Shown here: positions 17,802 to 25,587 of the stretch, piece by piece | How positions within the stretch are numbered: position 1 is the stretch's first letter | Layout of the letters: every line of letters begins with the position of its first letter | Assembly: GCA_047608075.1 (NCBI GenBank) | Contig: JBLKRX010000006.1 | Span: 1 to 64,000 of the forward strand | Source: Ferdinandcohnia humi_A | GTDB taxonomy: Bacteria > Bacillota > Bacilli > Bacillales > Bacillaceae_L | Direction: 5' to 3' | Length of the DNA stretch: 64,000 nucleotides | Made by a program: the position numbers and the translations under genes | Notes under the pieces: generated by a model | What the model saw: only the letters and a program-made list of their open reading frames with translations | Database searches by the model: none | What the model was told of the DNA's origin: nothing

Positions 17802-18728
17802 TTGTATATCTATTTGGATGTCATTTGGTTGTTGAACTTTTTCTTTGACGCCTTATTATTGCTGCTAACAGCTTTCATATTAAAACGTAAGATTGTGAAG
17901 TGGAGGATAATGGTCGGGGCATTTATCGGTTCTTTACTTGTACTTTTAGTTGTATCTCCATTTGCAGATTATGGCTCTCACCCTGTAACGAAACTTCTTT
18001 TTTCAATAACCATAGTAGGAGTTGCTTTCGGCTATAAGCGATTACGTTATTTTCTACAAGGTCTTTTAACTTTTTATTTCACAACGTTTATGATTGGAGG
18101 CGGAATGATAGGTGTACATTACTTCTTAGAATTCGAGGTAGCTGTATTCGATGGGGTACTACTAACAAAATCTAATGAATTTGGTAATCCAATTAGCTGG
18201 GGATTTGTCTTACTTGGGTTTCCCGTTGTTTGGTATTTTTCGAAGAATAGAATAGCTGACATTGAAACGAAAAAAATTTTTTATGATCAAATTGTAGAAG
18301 TAACAGTCCAAATAGATGATGTTACATTACAAGCAAAGGGATTAATAGATAGTGGAAATCAGCTATTCGATCCAATTACGAAGAGCCCTGTCATGATTTT
18401 AGATGTAAAAAAATTTGAAAGTTTTTTTCCAGAGGGTCTCATCGAACAGTCTAAAAACATGAAATTCTTAACAAGTGATTATACTAGCAAGCCTCATATT
18501 TGGGAAAGTCGTGTTCGGATTATTCCATATAGAGGGGTTGGACAAGAACATCAATTTTTACTTGCTATTAAACCAGACCGAATAGTTATTTCTCAAAACA
18601 AGGAAGATCATCTCGTCAAGAAGGGATTACTAGCATTAAATCATACAACTCTGTCTTCAGATGGTGAATACGATTGTATAGTTCACCCTAAGATGCTTGT
18701 TTCATCTTCAATACCTTCAGCTTCATAA
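17802..18728 (+). CDS. spoIIGA: Sporulation sigma-E processing protease SpoIIGA
   Basis: SpoIIGA is the membrane aspartic protease that cleaves pro-sigma-E in the mother cell after a forespore signal (SpoIIR). The 308-aa protein has five N-terminal membrane segments and a cytoplasmic protease domain with the DSG motif. The aspartate is residue 183, the position known to be catalytic in B. subtilis. TTG 17802 is chosen because AAAGGAG lies 7 nt upstream and the family starts IYLDVIWLLNF. The 19 extra codons to 17745 are not supported. Confidence 0.96.
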   Translation: MYIYLDVIWLLNFFFDALLLLLTAFILKRKIVKWRIMVGAFIGSLLVLLVVSPFADYGSHPVTKLLFSITIVGVAFGYKRLRYFLQGLLTFYFTTFMIGGGMIGVHYFLEFEVAVFDGVLLTKSNEFGNPISWGFVLLGFPVVWYFSKNRIADIETKKIFYDQIVEVTVQIDDVTLQAKGLIDSGNQLFDPITKSPVMILDVKKFESFFPEGLIEQSKNMKFLTSDYTSKPHIWESRVRIIPYRGVGQEHQFLLAIKPDRIVISQNKEDHLVKKGLLALNHTTLSSDGEYDCIVHPKMLVSSSIPSAS

Positions 18729-18812
18729 TTAAGATCGGACGACAAATGCTTTCCTAACAGCTCTTATAAATATCATACTCATGATTTAACAAAATAGAAG
18801 GGAGAACTTACG

Positions 18813-19532
18813 GTGGCTAAAATAAAACTCAAATTTACATATTTATGGTATAAACTTTTGATTAGGCTAGGCTTAAAAACAGATGAAATTTATTATATAG
18901 GTGGAAGTGAAGCCCTTCCACCTCCTCTTTCAAAGGACGAAGAGGAACTCCTCTTAGAAAAGTTACCTAGTGGTGATCAAGCTGCTAGATCAATTTTAAT
19001 AGAGAGGAATCTCCGTTTAGTTGTGTACATTGCGAGGAAGTTTGAGAATACAGGCATAAACATTGAAGACCTGATCAGTATAGGTACCATTGGTTTGATT
19101 AAGGCGGTAAACACCTTTAATCCTGAGAAGAAAATTAAACTTGCTACGTATGCTTCTAGATGTATTGAGAATGAAATATTAATGTATTTACGTAGAAATA
19201 ATAAGATACGTTCTGAAGTCTCGTTTGATGAACCTCTCAATATTGATTGGGATGGGAATGAACTTTTACTTTCGGATGTACTTGGAACTGAAGAAGATAT
19301 TATTACAAAGGATTTAGAGGCAAATGTTGATAGAAAGCTTTTAGTAAAAGCACTTCACCAATTAAATGACAGAGAGAAGCAAATTATGGAGCTGCGATTT
19401 GGTTTAATCGGGGGTGAAGAGAAAACACAAAAGGATGTAGCAGATATGTTGGGGATATCACAATCTTATATTTCGAGATTAGAAAAACGGATTATCAAAC
19501 GTTTGCGAAAAGAATTTAATAAAATGGTTTAA
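18813..19532 (+). CDS. sigE: RNA polymerase sigma-E factor, mother-cell specific
   Basis: Sigma-E directs early mother-cell transcription and is made as inactive pro-sigma-E. The 239-aa protein keeps the N-terminal pro-sequence (about 27 residues, with LWYKLLIRLGLKTDEIYYIGG) that SpoIIGA removes. Regions 2 (NLRLVVYIARKFENTGINIEDLISIGTIGLIKAV) and 4 (QKDVADMLGISQSYISRLEKRIIKRLRKEFNKMV) are almost identical to B. subtilis. Start GTG 18813 follows GAAGGGAG. It forms an operon with spoIIGA, 84 bp upstream. Confidence 0.98.
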   Translation: MAKIKLKFTYLWYKLLIRLGLKTDEIYYIGGSEALPPPLSKDEEELLLEKLPSGDQAARSILIERNLRLVVYIARKFENTGINIEDLISIGTIGLIKAVNTFNPEKKIKLATYASRCIENEILMYLRRNNKIRSEVSFDEPLNIDWDGNELLLSDVLGTEEDIITKDLEANVDRKLLVKALHQLNDREKQIMELRFGLIGGEEKTQKDVADMLGISQSYISRLEKRIIKRLRKEFNKMV

Positions 19533-19618
19533 CTATTTTTAAGAAGTATTTTTTGCTTGGTACAGGTGGATTTGAACGCTTAATAGGATGATTATTTGGA
19601 AATAGTTGTCGATAGGAA

Positions 19619-19688
19619 ATGCATATTTTTCCCTCTTACGGAGATACTTAACTTTGTACAGCAACTCCTGTTAGGAGGGAAAGAATTG
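19619..19688 (+). promoter_or_regulatory. sigG control region: possible forespore promoter and Shine-Dalgarno hairpin
   Basis: TGCATA at 19619 with GATACTT about 17 nt later resembles a sigma-F or sigma-G promoter. Just before the TTG start, CTCCT (19665-19669) pairs with AGGAG (19673-19677) across a 3-nt loop, covering the AGGAGG ribosome site (19673-19678). A translation-limiting leader hairpin has, as I recall, been described for B. subtilis sigG. Confidence 0.55.
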
Positions 19689-20465
19689 ACTCGAAATAAA
19701 GTAGAAATTTGTGGTGTAGATACTTCAAAACTTCCAGTACTTAAGAATGAAGAAATGCGGGAACTGTTTAGGCAAATGCAAAATGGTGACATATCGGCCC
19801 GCGATAAGCTTGTGAATGGAAATTTACGGCTTGTACTTAGTGTTATTCAACGTTTTAACAACAGAGGCGAATTTGTTGATGATTTATTTCAGGTTGGCTG
19901 TATAGGACTAATGAAGTCAATTGACAACTTTGATTTAGGCCAAAATGTAAAATTCTCAACATATGCTGTACCGATGATTATCGGGGAGATTAGACGTTAT
20001 TTGCGTGACAATAACCCAATACGGGTATCTCGTTCATTACGAGACATTGCGTACAAAGCATTGCAAGTACGTGAGCGCTTAATGAGTGAAACCTCACGGG
20101 AACCCACTGCTGAAGAAATCTCAAAGGTATTAGAGGTTCCTCATGAAGAAATTGTATTTGCACTTGATGCAATACAAGACCCGGTTTCTTTATTTGAGCC
20201 GATTTATAATGATGGCGGAGATCCTATTTATGTTATGGATCAATTAAGCGATGAACGTAATCGTGATTCGCAGTGGATTGAAGAGATTGCCCTAAAAGAG
20301 GGTATGCGACGATTAAATGAGCGAGAAAAACTAATCCTTCGAAAACGATTTTTCCAAGGCAAAACACAAATGGAAGTTGCGGAGGAAATCGGGATCTCCC
20401 AAGCTCAAGTTTCTCGACTTGAAAAAGCTGCCATTAAACAAATGAATAAAAATATTCAAAACTAA
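19686..20465 (+). CDS. sigG: RNA polymerase sigma-G factor, forespore specific
   Basis: Sigma-G controls late forespore genes such as ssp and germination genes. The 259-aa protein starts (L/M)TRNKVEICGVDTSKLPVLKNEEM, the typical sigma-G N terminus that binds anti-sigma factors. Regions 2 and 4 are intact (FNNRGEFVDDLFQVGCIGLMKSIDNFD and KTQMEVAEEIGISQAQVSRLEKAAIKQMNKNIQN). TTG 19686 is chosen because AGGAGG lies 7 nt upstream. Thirty extra N-terminal codons are open back to 19596 but match nothing in the family. Confidence 0.97.
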   Translation: MTRNKVEICGVDTSKLPVLKNEEMRELFRQMQNGDISARDKLVNGNLRLVLSVIQRFNNRGEFVDDLFQVGCIGLMKSIDNFDLGQNVKFSTYAVPMIIGEIRRYLRDNNPIRVSRSLRDIAYKALQVRERLMSETSREPTAEEISKVLEVPHEEIVFALDAIQDPVSLFEPIYNDGGDPIYVMDQLSDERNRDSQWIEEIALKEGMRRLNEREKLILRKRFFQGKTQMEVAEEIGISQAQVSRLEKAAIKQMNKNIQN

Positions 20466-20480
20466 AATAAGATTATAAAG

Positions 20481-20587
20481 TAGCTTGTCATTTTATGATA
20501 TATAGAAGACATGACAGAAAGGACAAGCTAAATTTAGAAATAGAATGACTAGGCATTCGTACATTACTATACGAATGTCTTTTTTTA
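20481..20587 (+). terminator. Inverted repeat and terminator after sigG
   Basis: TAGCTTGTC (20481-20489) and GACAAGCTA (20522-20530) form a 9-bp perfect stem with a 32-nt loop. Then GGCATTCGTA (20552-20561) pairs with TACGAATGTC (20570-20579) followed by seven T, a clear terminator. Confidence 0.85.
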
Positions 20588-20716
20588 TTCTTTTTCATGT
20601 TATCAATCTTAGGTTGTTGTTTTTTGATAAGCTTATGATCTTACCGATTTGTCTCATAAAAACTTGTCATTGATACATATATTTAGAGTAGGAGGTTTTT
20701 AGGGAGGGTAGGGAGC

Positions 20717-20959
20717 ATGGTGAAAATATCTGATTTTCAAATGAAGGACGTTGTAAGTGTCGTTGATGGAAAAAGGCTAGGAAACATTGGTGATATTGAT
20801 ATAAATCTCACTACAGGCAAAATTGAGTCAATTGTAATAACGGGACCAGGTAGAGTTTTGGGTATCTTTGGTTGTGAAGAAGAAACTGTTATACCTTGGA
20901 GAAACATAATTAAGGTAGGTAAGGATGTAATTTTAGTCAGAACACAAAATAACGATTGA
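20717..20959 (+). CDS. ylmC: YlmC/YmxH family sporulation protein (PRC-barrel)
   Basis: This 80-aa protein has a single PRC-barrel-like domain: MVKISDFQMKDVVSVVDGKRLGNIGDIDIN, then GRVLGIFGCEEETVIPWRNIIKVGKDVILV. The family is conserved in endospore formers next to sigG. Its biochemical role is not known. ATG 20717 has AGGGAGGGTAGGGAG upstream. It is separated from sigG by a terminator, so it is probably transcribed on its own. Confidence 0.9.
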   Translation: MVKISDFQMKDVVSVVDGKRLGNIGDIDINLTTGKIESIVITGPGRVLGIFGCEEETVIPWRNIIKVGKDVILVRTQNND

Positions 20960-21117
20960 ATAATCGGGCTAAAATTTGACATTTTTCCTAACATATTCTC
21001 CTTTCTTTTGCTATACTATGATAAAATAAGCAAAAGAAGGGTTTTATTTTTCAACTATTGTCGATTCCTATTTCAGCAAGTAGACACTTTGTATAAAATA
21101 CAAAAAGGAATGTTATT

Positions 21118-21942
21118 ATGAATTTAGAACCTTTTATTAAAGGACAAGAACAGGTTTTAGAGTTAACAGCATGGCGACATCTGTCAGATCAGATTGCAGC
21201 AGGATTTACAACGAGGAATGGTGGGGAAAGTCAACACCCCTTTGATTCTTTTAATCTTGGATTGCATGTTACCGATGATGCTAAAAAGGTTAATAAAAAC
21301 AGAGAAACATTATCAGAAATTTTAGGATTCCCTACATCAAATTGGGTATGTTCGGAACAAACACATGATAATAAAATTGTAAAGGTTACAAGGGAACATC
21401 TTGGTGCTGGTGTATATGAGTATGAACAAAGTATCAAGGATACGGATGGCCTATATACCGATGAAAAGAACATTTTACTAACTCTCTGTTATGCAGATTG
21501 TGTTCCACTCTTTTTCTATTCGCCAGAAAAAGAGAGAATCGGAATAGCTCATGCAGGCTGGAAGGGTTCAGTAAAGGATGTTGGTGGTAAAATGGTTCGT
21601 ACATGGTGTAAGGATGGTATAGAGCCTAATGAAATCTATGCCGTAATTGGTCCTGCGATAGGGAAATGTTGTTATGTAGTAGACGACTATGTAAAAAACT
21701 TTGTAGATAATTTGCTAAAGGAAGACTTTCTTCATCCTTATGACCAAGTGTCTGAAAATCAATACAGTTTAGATTTAAAACAATTAAATTATGTTTTATT
21801 GTTAAAAGCAGGTCTTTCAAAAGAAAATATTAAAGTCTCCTCGTATTGTACGAGTTGTGAAGAGAATCTTTTCTTTTCTCATCGCCGTGATAAGGGAAAA
21901 ACAGGTAGAATGATGAATTTTATCGGTCTAAAGGAGGTTTGA
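21118..21942 (+). CDS. ylmD: YlmD, YfiH/laccase-domain purine nucleoside enzyme
   Basis: The 274-aa protein belongs to the YfiH (Cu-oxidase_4) family. Members were first called polyphenol oxidases and later shown to act on purine nucleosides (phosphorylase and adenosine deaminase). It has GFTTRNGGESQHPFDSFNLGLHVTDD, CSEQTHDNKI, the metal-binding LCYADCVPLFFYSP and IAHAGWKGSV with the conserved Cys and His, and CTSCEENLFFSHRRDKGKTGR near the C terminus. It lies 6 bp before ylmE. Confidence 0.92.
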   Translation: MNLEPFIKGQEQVLELTAWRHLSDQIAAGFTTRNGGESQHPFDSFNLGLHVTDDAKKVNKNRETLSEILGFPTSNWVCSEQTHDNKIVKVTREHLGAGVYEYEQSIKDTDGLYTDEKNILLTLCYADCVPLFFYSPEKERIGIAHAGWKGSVKDVGGKMVRTWCKDGIEPNEIYAVIGPAIGKCCYVVDDYVKNFVDNLLKEDFLHPYDQVSENQYSLDLKQLNYVLLLKAGLSKENIKVSSYCTSCEENLFFSHRRDKGKTGRMMNFIGLKEV

Positions 21943-21948
21943 TAAACA

Positions 21949-22626
21949 GTGAATGTGAAGACAAATCTTGAACAAATTGAAGCAACAATCACAGAAGCAT
22001 GTACTCGATCAAACCGTGAAAAGCACTCTGTCTCTATTATCGCAGTTACTAAATACGTAAGTGTAGCCACCACAATGGAAGCAATTGAGGCAGGGATTAT
22101 ACATATTGGAGAGAACCGCGACGAAGGACTCATTGCCAAAAAGAAAGAAGTAGGCTCGAAAGCCACTTGGCACTTTATTGGGTCTCTTCAAACAAGAAAG
22201 GTAAAAAACATTGTTAATGAAGTTGATTATATTCACTCACTTGATCGATTGTCATTAGCAGAAGAGATTCAAAAACGAGCAAACAAAAAAATGAAATGCT
22301 TTGTTCAAGTAAATACATCGGGTGAAGAATCGAAGCATGGGATGGAACCTAGTCAGCTTCTCAATTTTATTAAATCGCTCTCAGATTATCCTTTAATAGA
22401 AGTGGTAGGTTTAATGACAATGGCGCCTTATACTGAAGATGAGAATGTGATAAGAGAGTGCTTTCGTAGTTTGCGAAAGCTAAGACAAGATGTACAAGCG
22501 TTAAATCTTTCATTTGCGCCTTGTAAAGAACTTTCAATGGGAATGTCAAATGATTATGAGATTGCGATTGAAGAAGGTGCAACTTTTATTCGACTAGGAA
22601 CATCATTAGTAGGGAAAGAATTTTAA
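21949..22626 (+). CDS. ylmE: PLP homeostasis protein YlmE (YggS family)
   Basis: This 225-aa PLP-binding protein of the YggS/PROSC family has a TIM-barrel fold with no known catalytic reaction. It helps balance free pyridoxal phosphate. The PLP lysine is in IIAVTKYVS near the N terminus. The GENRDEG, WHFIGSLQTRKVKNIV and CKELSMGMSNDYEIAIEEGATFIRLGT motifs are present. Start GTG 21949 follows AAGGAGG. In Gram-positive bacteria the gene is usually next to sepF, as here. Confidence 0.94.
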   Translation: MNVKTNLEQIEATITEACTRSNREKHSVSIIAVTKYVSVATTMEAIEAGIIHIGENRDEGLIAKKKEVGSKATWHFIGSLQTRKVKNIVNEVDYIHSLDRLSLAEEIQKRANKKMKCFVQVNTSGEESKHGMEPSQLLNFIKSLSDYPLIEVVGLMTMAPYTEDENVIRECFRSLRKLRQDVQALNLSFAPCKELSMGMSNDYEIAIEEGATFIRLGTSLVGKEF

Positions 22627-22639
22627 AGAGGTGTTAATA

Positions 22640-23074
22640 ATGAGTATTAAATCCAAATTTAAAAGTTTTTTTGCTCTAGAAGATGAATATGAATATGATG
22701 AAGAAGAATATTTTGAAGAGGAAGTGGAGCCTACTAGACCTATAAAGCCATCTACAAAACAAAATGTGGTAAGTCTACAAAGTGTCCAAAAATCCTCAAA
22801 GGTAGTGTTATTTGAACCACGAGTATATGCAGAAGCACAGGAGATTGCTGACCATTTAAAGAATCGTAGAGCAGTAGTTGTAAACCTTCAACGTATACAG
22901 CATGATCAAGCTAAAAGAATCGTGGACTTTTTAAGTGGTACAGTCTATGCAATCGGAGGAGATATCCAACGGATTGGAGCAAATATTTTTTTATGTACAC
23001 CAGACAATGTCGATGTTTCTGGAAACATTTCAGAAATTGTCTCCAACGATGAATACTCAGATAAGGGGTGGTAA
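22640..23074 (+). CDS. sepF: Cell division protein SepF
   Basis: SepF forms rings that bind the FtsZ C-terminal peptide and the membrane and can partly replace FtsA. The 144-aa protein has an N-terminal amphipathic membrane helix (MSIKSKFKSFFAL), an acidic linker (EDEYEYDEEEYFEEEVEP), and the C-terminal SepF fold (VVLFEPRVYAEAQEIADHLKNRRAVVVNLQR, KRIVDFLSGTVYAIGGDIQRIGANIFLCTP). ATG 22640 is chosen because AAAGAGGTG lies 7 nt upstream. Three codons further up are open. Confidence 0.96.
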   Translation: MSIKSKFKSFFALEDEYEYDEEEYFEEEVEPTRPIKPSTKQNVVSLQSVQKSSKVVLFEPRVYAEAQEIADHLKNRRAVVVNLQRIQHDQAKRIVDFLSGTVYAIGGDIQRIGANIFLCTPDNVDVSGNISEIVSNDEYSDKGW

Positions 23075-23078
23075 CTAG

Positions 23079-23339
23079 ATGGATATAGTTTTTTATTTAT
23101 TAGGACAAGTGCTAGGGATTTACTCATATGCTCTAATTATCTACATTTTGATGTCCTGGTTTCCTAACGCTCGTGAGTCTTCAATCGGGCAGTTTTTTGC
23201 GAGAATATGTGAACCGTACCTGGAACCATTTCGAAGATTTATACCACCAATTGGCATGATCGATATTTCACCAATTGTAGCAATTTTGGTTTTGAATTTT
23301 GCTAGTAGAGGTGTATCAGCCCTTCAATTTATGTTTTAA
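23079..23339 (+). CDS. ylmG: YlmG/YggT family membrane protein
   Basis: This 86-aa protein has two membrane segments flanking the family signature SWFPNARESSIGQFFARICEPYLEPFRRFIPPIG. YggT-family proteins are linked to division or osmotic functions in other organisms, but the mechanism is unknown. It follows sepF by 4 bp, so it is in the same operon. Confidence 0.92.
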   Translation: MDIVFYLLGQVLGIYSYALIIYILMSWFPNARESSIGQFFARICEPYLEPFRRFIPPIGMIDISPIVAILVLNFASRGVSALQFMF

Positions 23340-23451
23340 AATATAGCAATCTAATAGGGAGCTATATTAGGTTAGTTCCCTTTTACACTCTTAATAAGTC
23401 AACAATTGCTTATGTTCGTAAGAGTTACAACGGCTTAGTTCTCACCAATTG

Positions 23452-23475
23452 CTCGGTAGTCACCGAGTTTTCTTT
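23452..23475 (+). terminator. Terminator between ylmG and ylmH
   Basis: CTCGGT (23452-23457) pairs with ACCGAG (23462-23467) and is followed by TTTTCTTT. The same stem type and tail occur after murB. It lies only 28 bp before ylmH. Confidence 0.65.
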
Positions 23476-23502
23476 GTATTTCTAACAGCATGGAGAATGA
23501 AT

Positions 23503-24276
23503 ATGAATCTATATCAACATTTTCGAAAAGAAGAACACGCGTTTATTGATCAAGTTCTTGAATGGAAGGATAGTGTTGAAGCTCAATATAGTCCTAAGCT
23601 CACTGATTTTCTTGATCCTCGTGAACAGGAAATAGTTAGACTTGTAGTAGGTACGAATGGGGATACACTTGTTCATTTTTCAGGAGGAAAGTCTGCGTTT
23701 GAACGAAAAAGGGCTCTTTTGTACCCAGCCTATTTTGAACCAGATGAAGATGACTATTTACTTTCTTTTTTCGAAATAAAATATCCTGTAAAATTCGTAA
23801 CAATTGATCATCGTAAAGTATTGGGTTCGCTTATGTCCTTAGGTCTAAAAAGGTCTAAGTTTGGAGACATTGTCACAAATGGTGAATCTATTCAGATTGT
23901 TGTTGCAAAAGAAATTGCAGAATATGTAAGAATGAATTTTTCTTCAGTAGGGAAAGCAACGATTTCATTACAAGAAATTACCCGAGATGAATTACTTGAT
24001 CTTAAAGAGAATTGGACGGAGCAGAGTGTTACGGTCACTTCCTTAAGATTGGATGTAATCTTAGCTGCAATTCTTCATATATCTAGACAAAAGGCCCAAG
24101 TTCTAATTGAAAATGGTCTGGTAAAAGTAAATTGGAAAATAACTGAACAAACCTCTTTTGAATGTAAAGAAAATGATGTTCTTTCTGTACGTGGTTATGG
24201 TAGAAGTAAGCTCCGGACAATTGAGGGAAGAACAAAAAAAGATAAGTGGAAACTGCTCGTAAGTAGACAAAATTAA
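23503..24276 (+). CDS. ylmH: RNA-binding S4 domain protein YlmH (RqcP)
   Basis: The 257-aa protein has an N-terminal domain (NLYQHFRKEEHAFIDQVLEW) and a C-terminal S4 RNA-binding domain (LRLDVILAAILHISRQKAQVLIENGLVKVNWK). B. subtilis YlmH was shown to bind 50S subunits in ribosome-associated quality control and is also called RqcP or an RqcP paralogue. It may act with RqcH, encoded at 44.6-46.3 kb. ATG 23503 has GGAG 7 nt upstream and matches the family start. Confidence 0.9.
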   Translation: MNLYQHFRKEEHAFIDQVLEWKDSVEAQYSPKLTDFLDPREQEIVRLVVGTNGDTLVHFSGGKSAFERKRALLYPAYFEPDEDDYLLSFFEIKYPVKFVTIDHRKVLGSLMSLGLKRSKFGDIVTNGESIQIVVAKEIAEYVRMNFSSVGKATISLQEITRDELLDLKENWTEQSVTVTSLRLDVILAAILHISRQKAQVLIENGLVKVNWKITEQTSFECKENDVLSVRGYGRSKLRTIEGRTKKDKWKLLVSRQN

Positions 24277-24350
24277 ATAAAAAGATTGCAGGATTTTATT
24301 CTTTTCTGTCGAATATTAAAGTATTCATTTCATTTAGGAATGTTCTAACT

Positions 24351-24513
24351 TTTATTCAGCAGAAGTTCCCACTTCTGAAAGCGGTGAGTTGAAAACAATA
24401 TATGGATTCTTATCCTAGCTGAATAAAGTTATGCCTTCGGTAGATACCTCAGATTTTTTTAAAGCAAGCTCGGAAAAAAATCTAATGCAATACGTGAGGC
24501 GCATTTGATTACA
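24351..24513 (+). repeat. Dispersed structured repeat family B, copy B2
   Basis: It has the same order of parts as B1: TTATTCAGC (24352-24360) closing with GCTGAATAA (24418-24426) around an inner CAGAAGT and ACTTCTG hairpin, then a TGCCTTCGGTAGATACC segment, AGATTTTTTT with AAAAAAATCT, and AATACG through CGCATTTGATTA. It ends about 16 nt before the divIVA ribosome site. Confidence 0.85.
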
Positions 24514-24542
24514 TAATATTAATTTTTTTGGAGGTGGCACTC

Positions 24543-25043
24543 GTGCCTTTAACGCCATTAGATATTCATAATAAGGAATTTAATAAAGGGTTTCGTGGTT
24601 ATGATGAAGATGAAGTAAATGAGTTTCTTGATCAGGTTATTAAAGATTATGAAATGGTTATTCGTGAGAAAAAAGAACTTGAGTCCAAGCTTGCAGAGCT
24701 TTCTGAAAAACTCGGACATTTTACAAATATTGAAGAAACGTTAAATAAATCAATTCTAATCGCGCAGGAAACTGCTGAAGAAGTGAAGCGAAATGCTACG
24801 AAGGAAGCTAAGCTGATTATTAAAGAAGCAGAGAAAAATGCTGACCGTATTATTAATGAGTCTTTAGCTAAGTCGAGAAAAATCACAATCGAAATTGAAG
24901 AACTGAAAAAGCAATCAAAGGTTTTTAGAAACCGATTCAAAATGTTGATTGAAGCACAGCTAGACATGTTAAGCAATGATGATTGGGATCATCTAATGGA
25001 ATATAATGTGGAGCCAGTTTTCTCTGAATCAGATGAAAATTAG
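24543..25043 (+). CDS. divIVA: Cell division initiation protein DivIVA
   Basis: DivIVA binds curved membrane at poles and septa and recruits MinJ/MinCD and, in sporulation, RacA. The 166-aa protein has the lipid-binding N domain (MPLTPLDIHNKEFNKGFRGYDEDEVNEFLDQV) followed by long coiled coils, with LIIKEAEKNADRIINESL and KVFRNRFKMLIEAQLDML. Start GTG 24543 has GGAGGTGG upstream. The frame back to 24528 runs through the ribosome site. Confidence 0.97.
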   Translation: MPLTPLDIHNKEFNKGFRGYDEDEVNEFLDQVIKDYEMVIREKKELESKLAELSEKLGHFTNIEETLNKSILIAQETAEEVKRNATKEAKLIIKEAEKNADRIINESLAKSRKITIEIEELKKQSKVFRNRFKMLIEAQLDMLSNDDWDHLMEYNVEPVFSESDEN

Positions 25044-25052
25044 TTTCTTTGC

Positions 25053-25081
25053 TTGACTGAAAGCAGTAATACGCATATAAT
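25053..25081 (+). promoter_or_regulatory. Sigma-A promoter of the ileS T-box leader
   Basis: TTGACT (25053-25058), 17-nt spacer, TATAAT (25076-25081). Transcription would start near 25088, just ahead of the T-box leader. Confidence 0.75.
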
Positions 25082-25087
25082 TTTACA

Positions 25088-25370
25088 ACAAAGCCATTTA
25101 TTTAAAACGATATATTCTAGCAGCTATGAAAGGGACAGTAGTCCTACCAAGTTTATTCAAAAGAAAGCGAGTCGAGGGTGGTGGAAGCTCGATATAAGCG
25201 GTAGGTATGAAAATCACCCTGGAGTTCTATGCTGAAACGATAGGTAAGCATGTGCGGGTACATTCACGTTACGAATGAGTAAGTGGATTAATGGTTTTGC
25301 ATTAGTCTATAAGGGTGGTACCGCGGGAGACCTTCTCGTCCCTTCTTGGGATGAGAAGGTCTTTTTGTAT
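25088..25370 (+). ncRNA. T-box riboswitch, isoleucine specific, with terminator
   Basis: The T-box sequence AAGGGTGGTACCGCG is at 25311-25325. The terminator pairs GACCTTCTC and GTCCC with the matching GGGAT and GAGAAGGTC (25329-25361) and ends in five T. The Stem I region (about 25110-25240) contains AATCACC, so ATC at 25213-25215 is the likely isoleucine specifier codon. Uncharged tRNA-Ile should stabilise the antiterminator and turn on ileS. A 60-aa open frame over this region is not a gene. Confidence 0.93.
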
Positions 25371-25587
25371 GTTCATAATAAACAGTTTCCAAATTCCGAC
25401 TATTATCTCGAAACATATGTTCCTAAAGTAATAAATAAAATATTTTAGGAAACCTAAGAAGAATATATGCGTGGATCGTGTTGGAAGTGGGGCTGTTAGG
25501 ATAAAAAACAAACATGCTACAAAATCAACTAAGCTGGTGATGAACCTGTAAGCTTAGGGCTTTATAAATGAGTAGGAGGAAAAATTG
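25371..25587 (+). other. Leader between T-box terminator and ileS
   Basis: This 217-bp stretch has no gene. CCTAAA and TTTAGG at about 25423-25450 form a weak hairpin around an AT-rich loop. The ileS ribosome site AGGAGG is at its end. Confidence 0.5.

Noticed and set aside
19596..19685. 30-residue extension of SigG
   Set aside because: It covers the promoter and hairpin leader, and no sigma-G has such an extension.
25053..25235. 60-aa open frame before ileS
   Set aside because: It starts at the promoter and runs through T-box Stem I. The RNA element explains the sequence.
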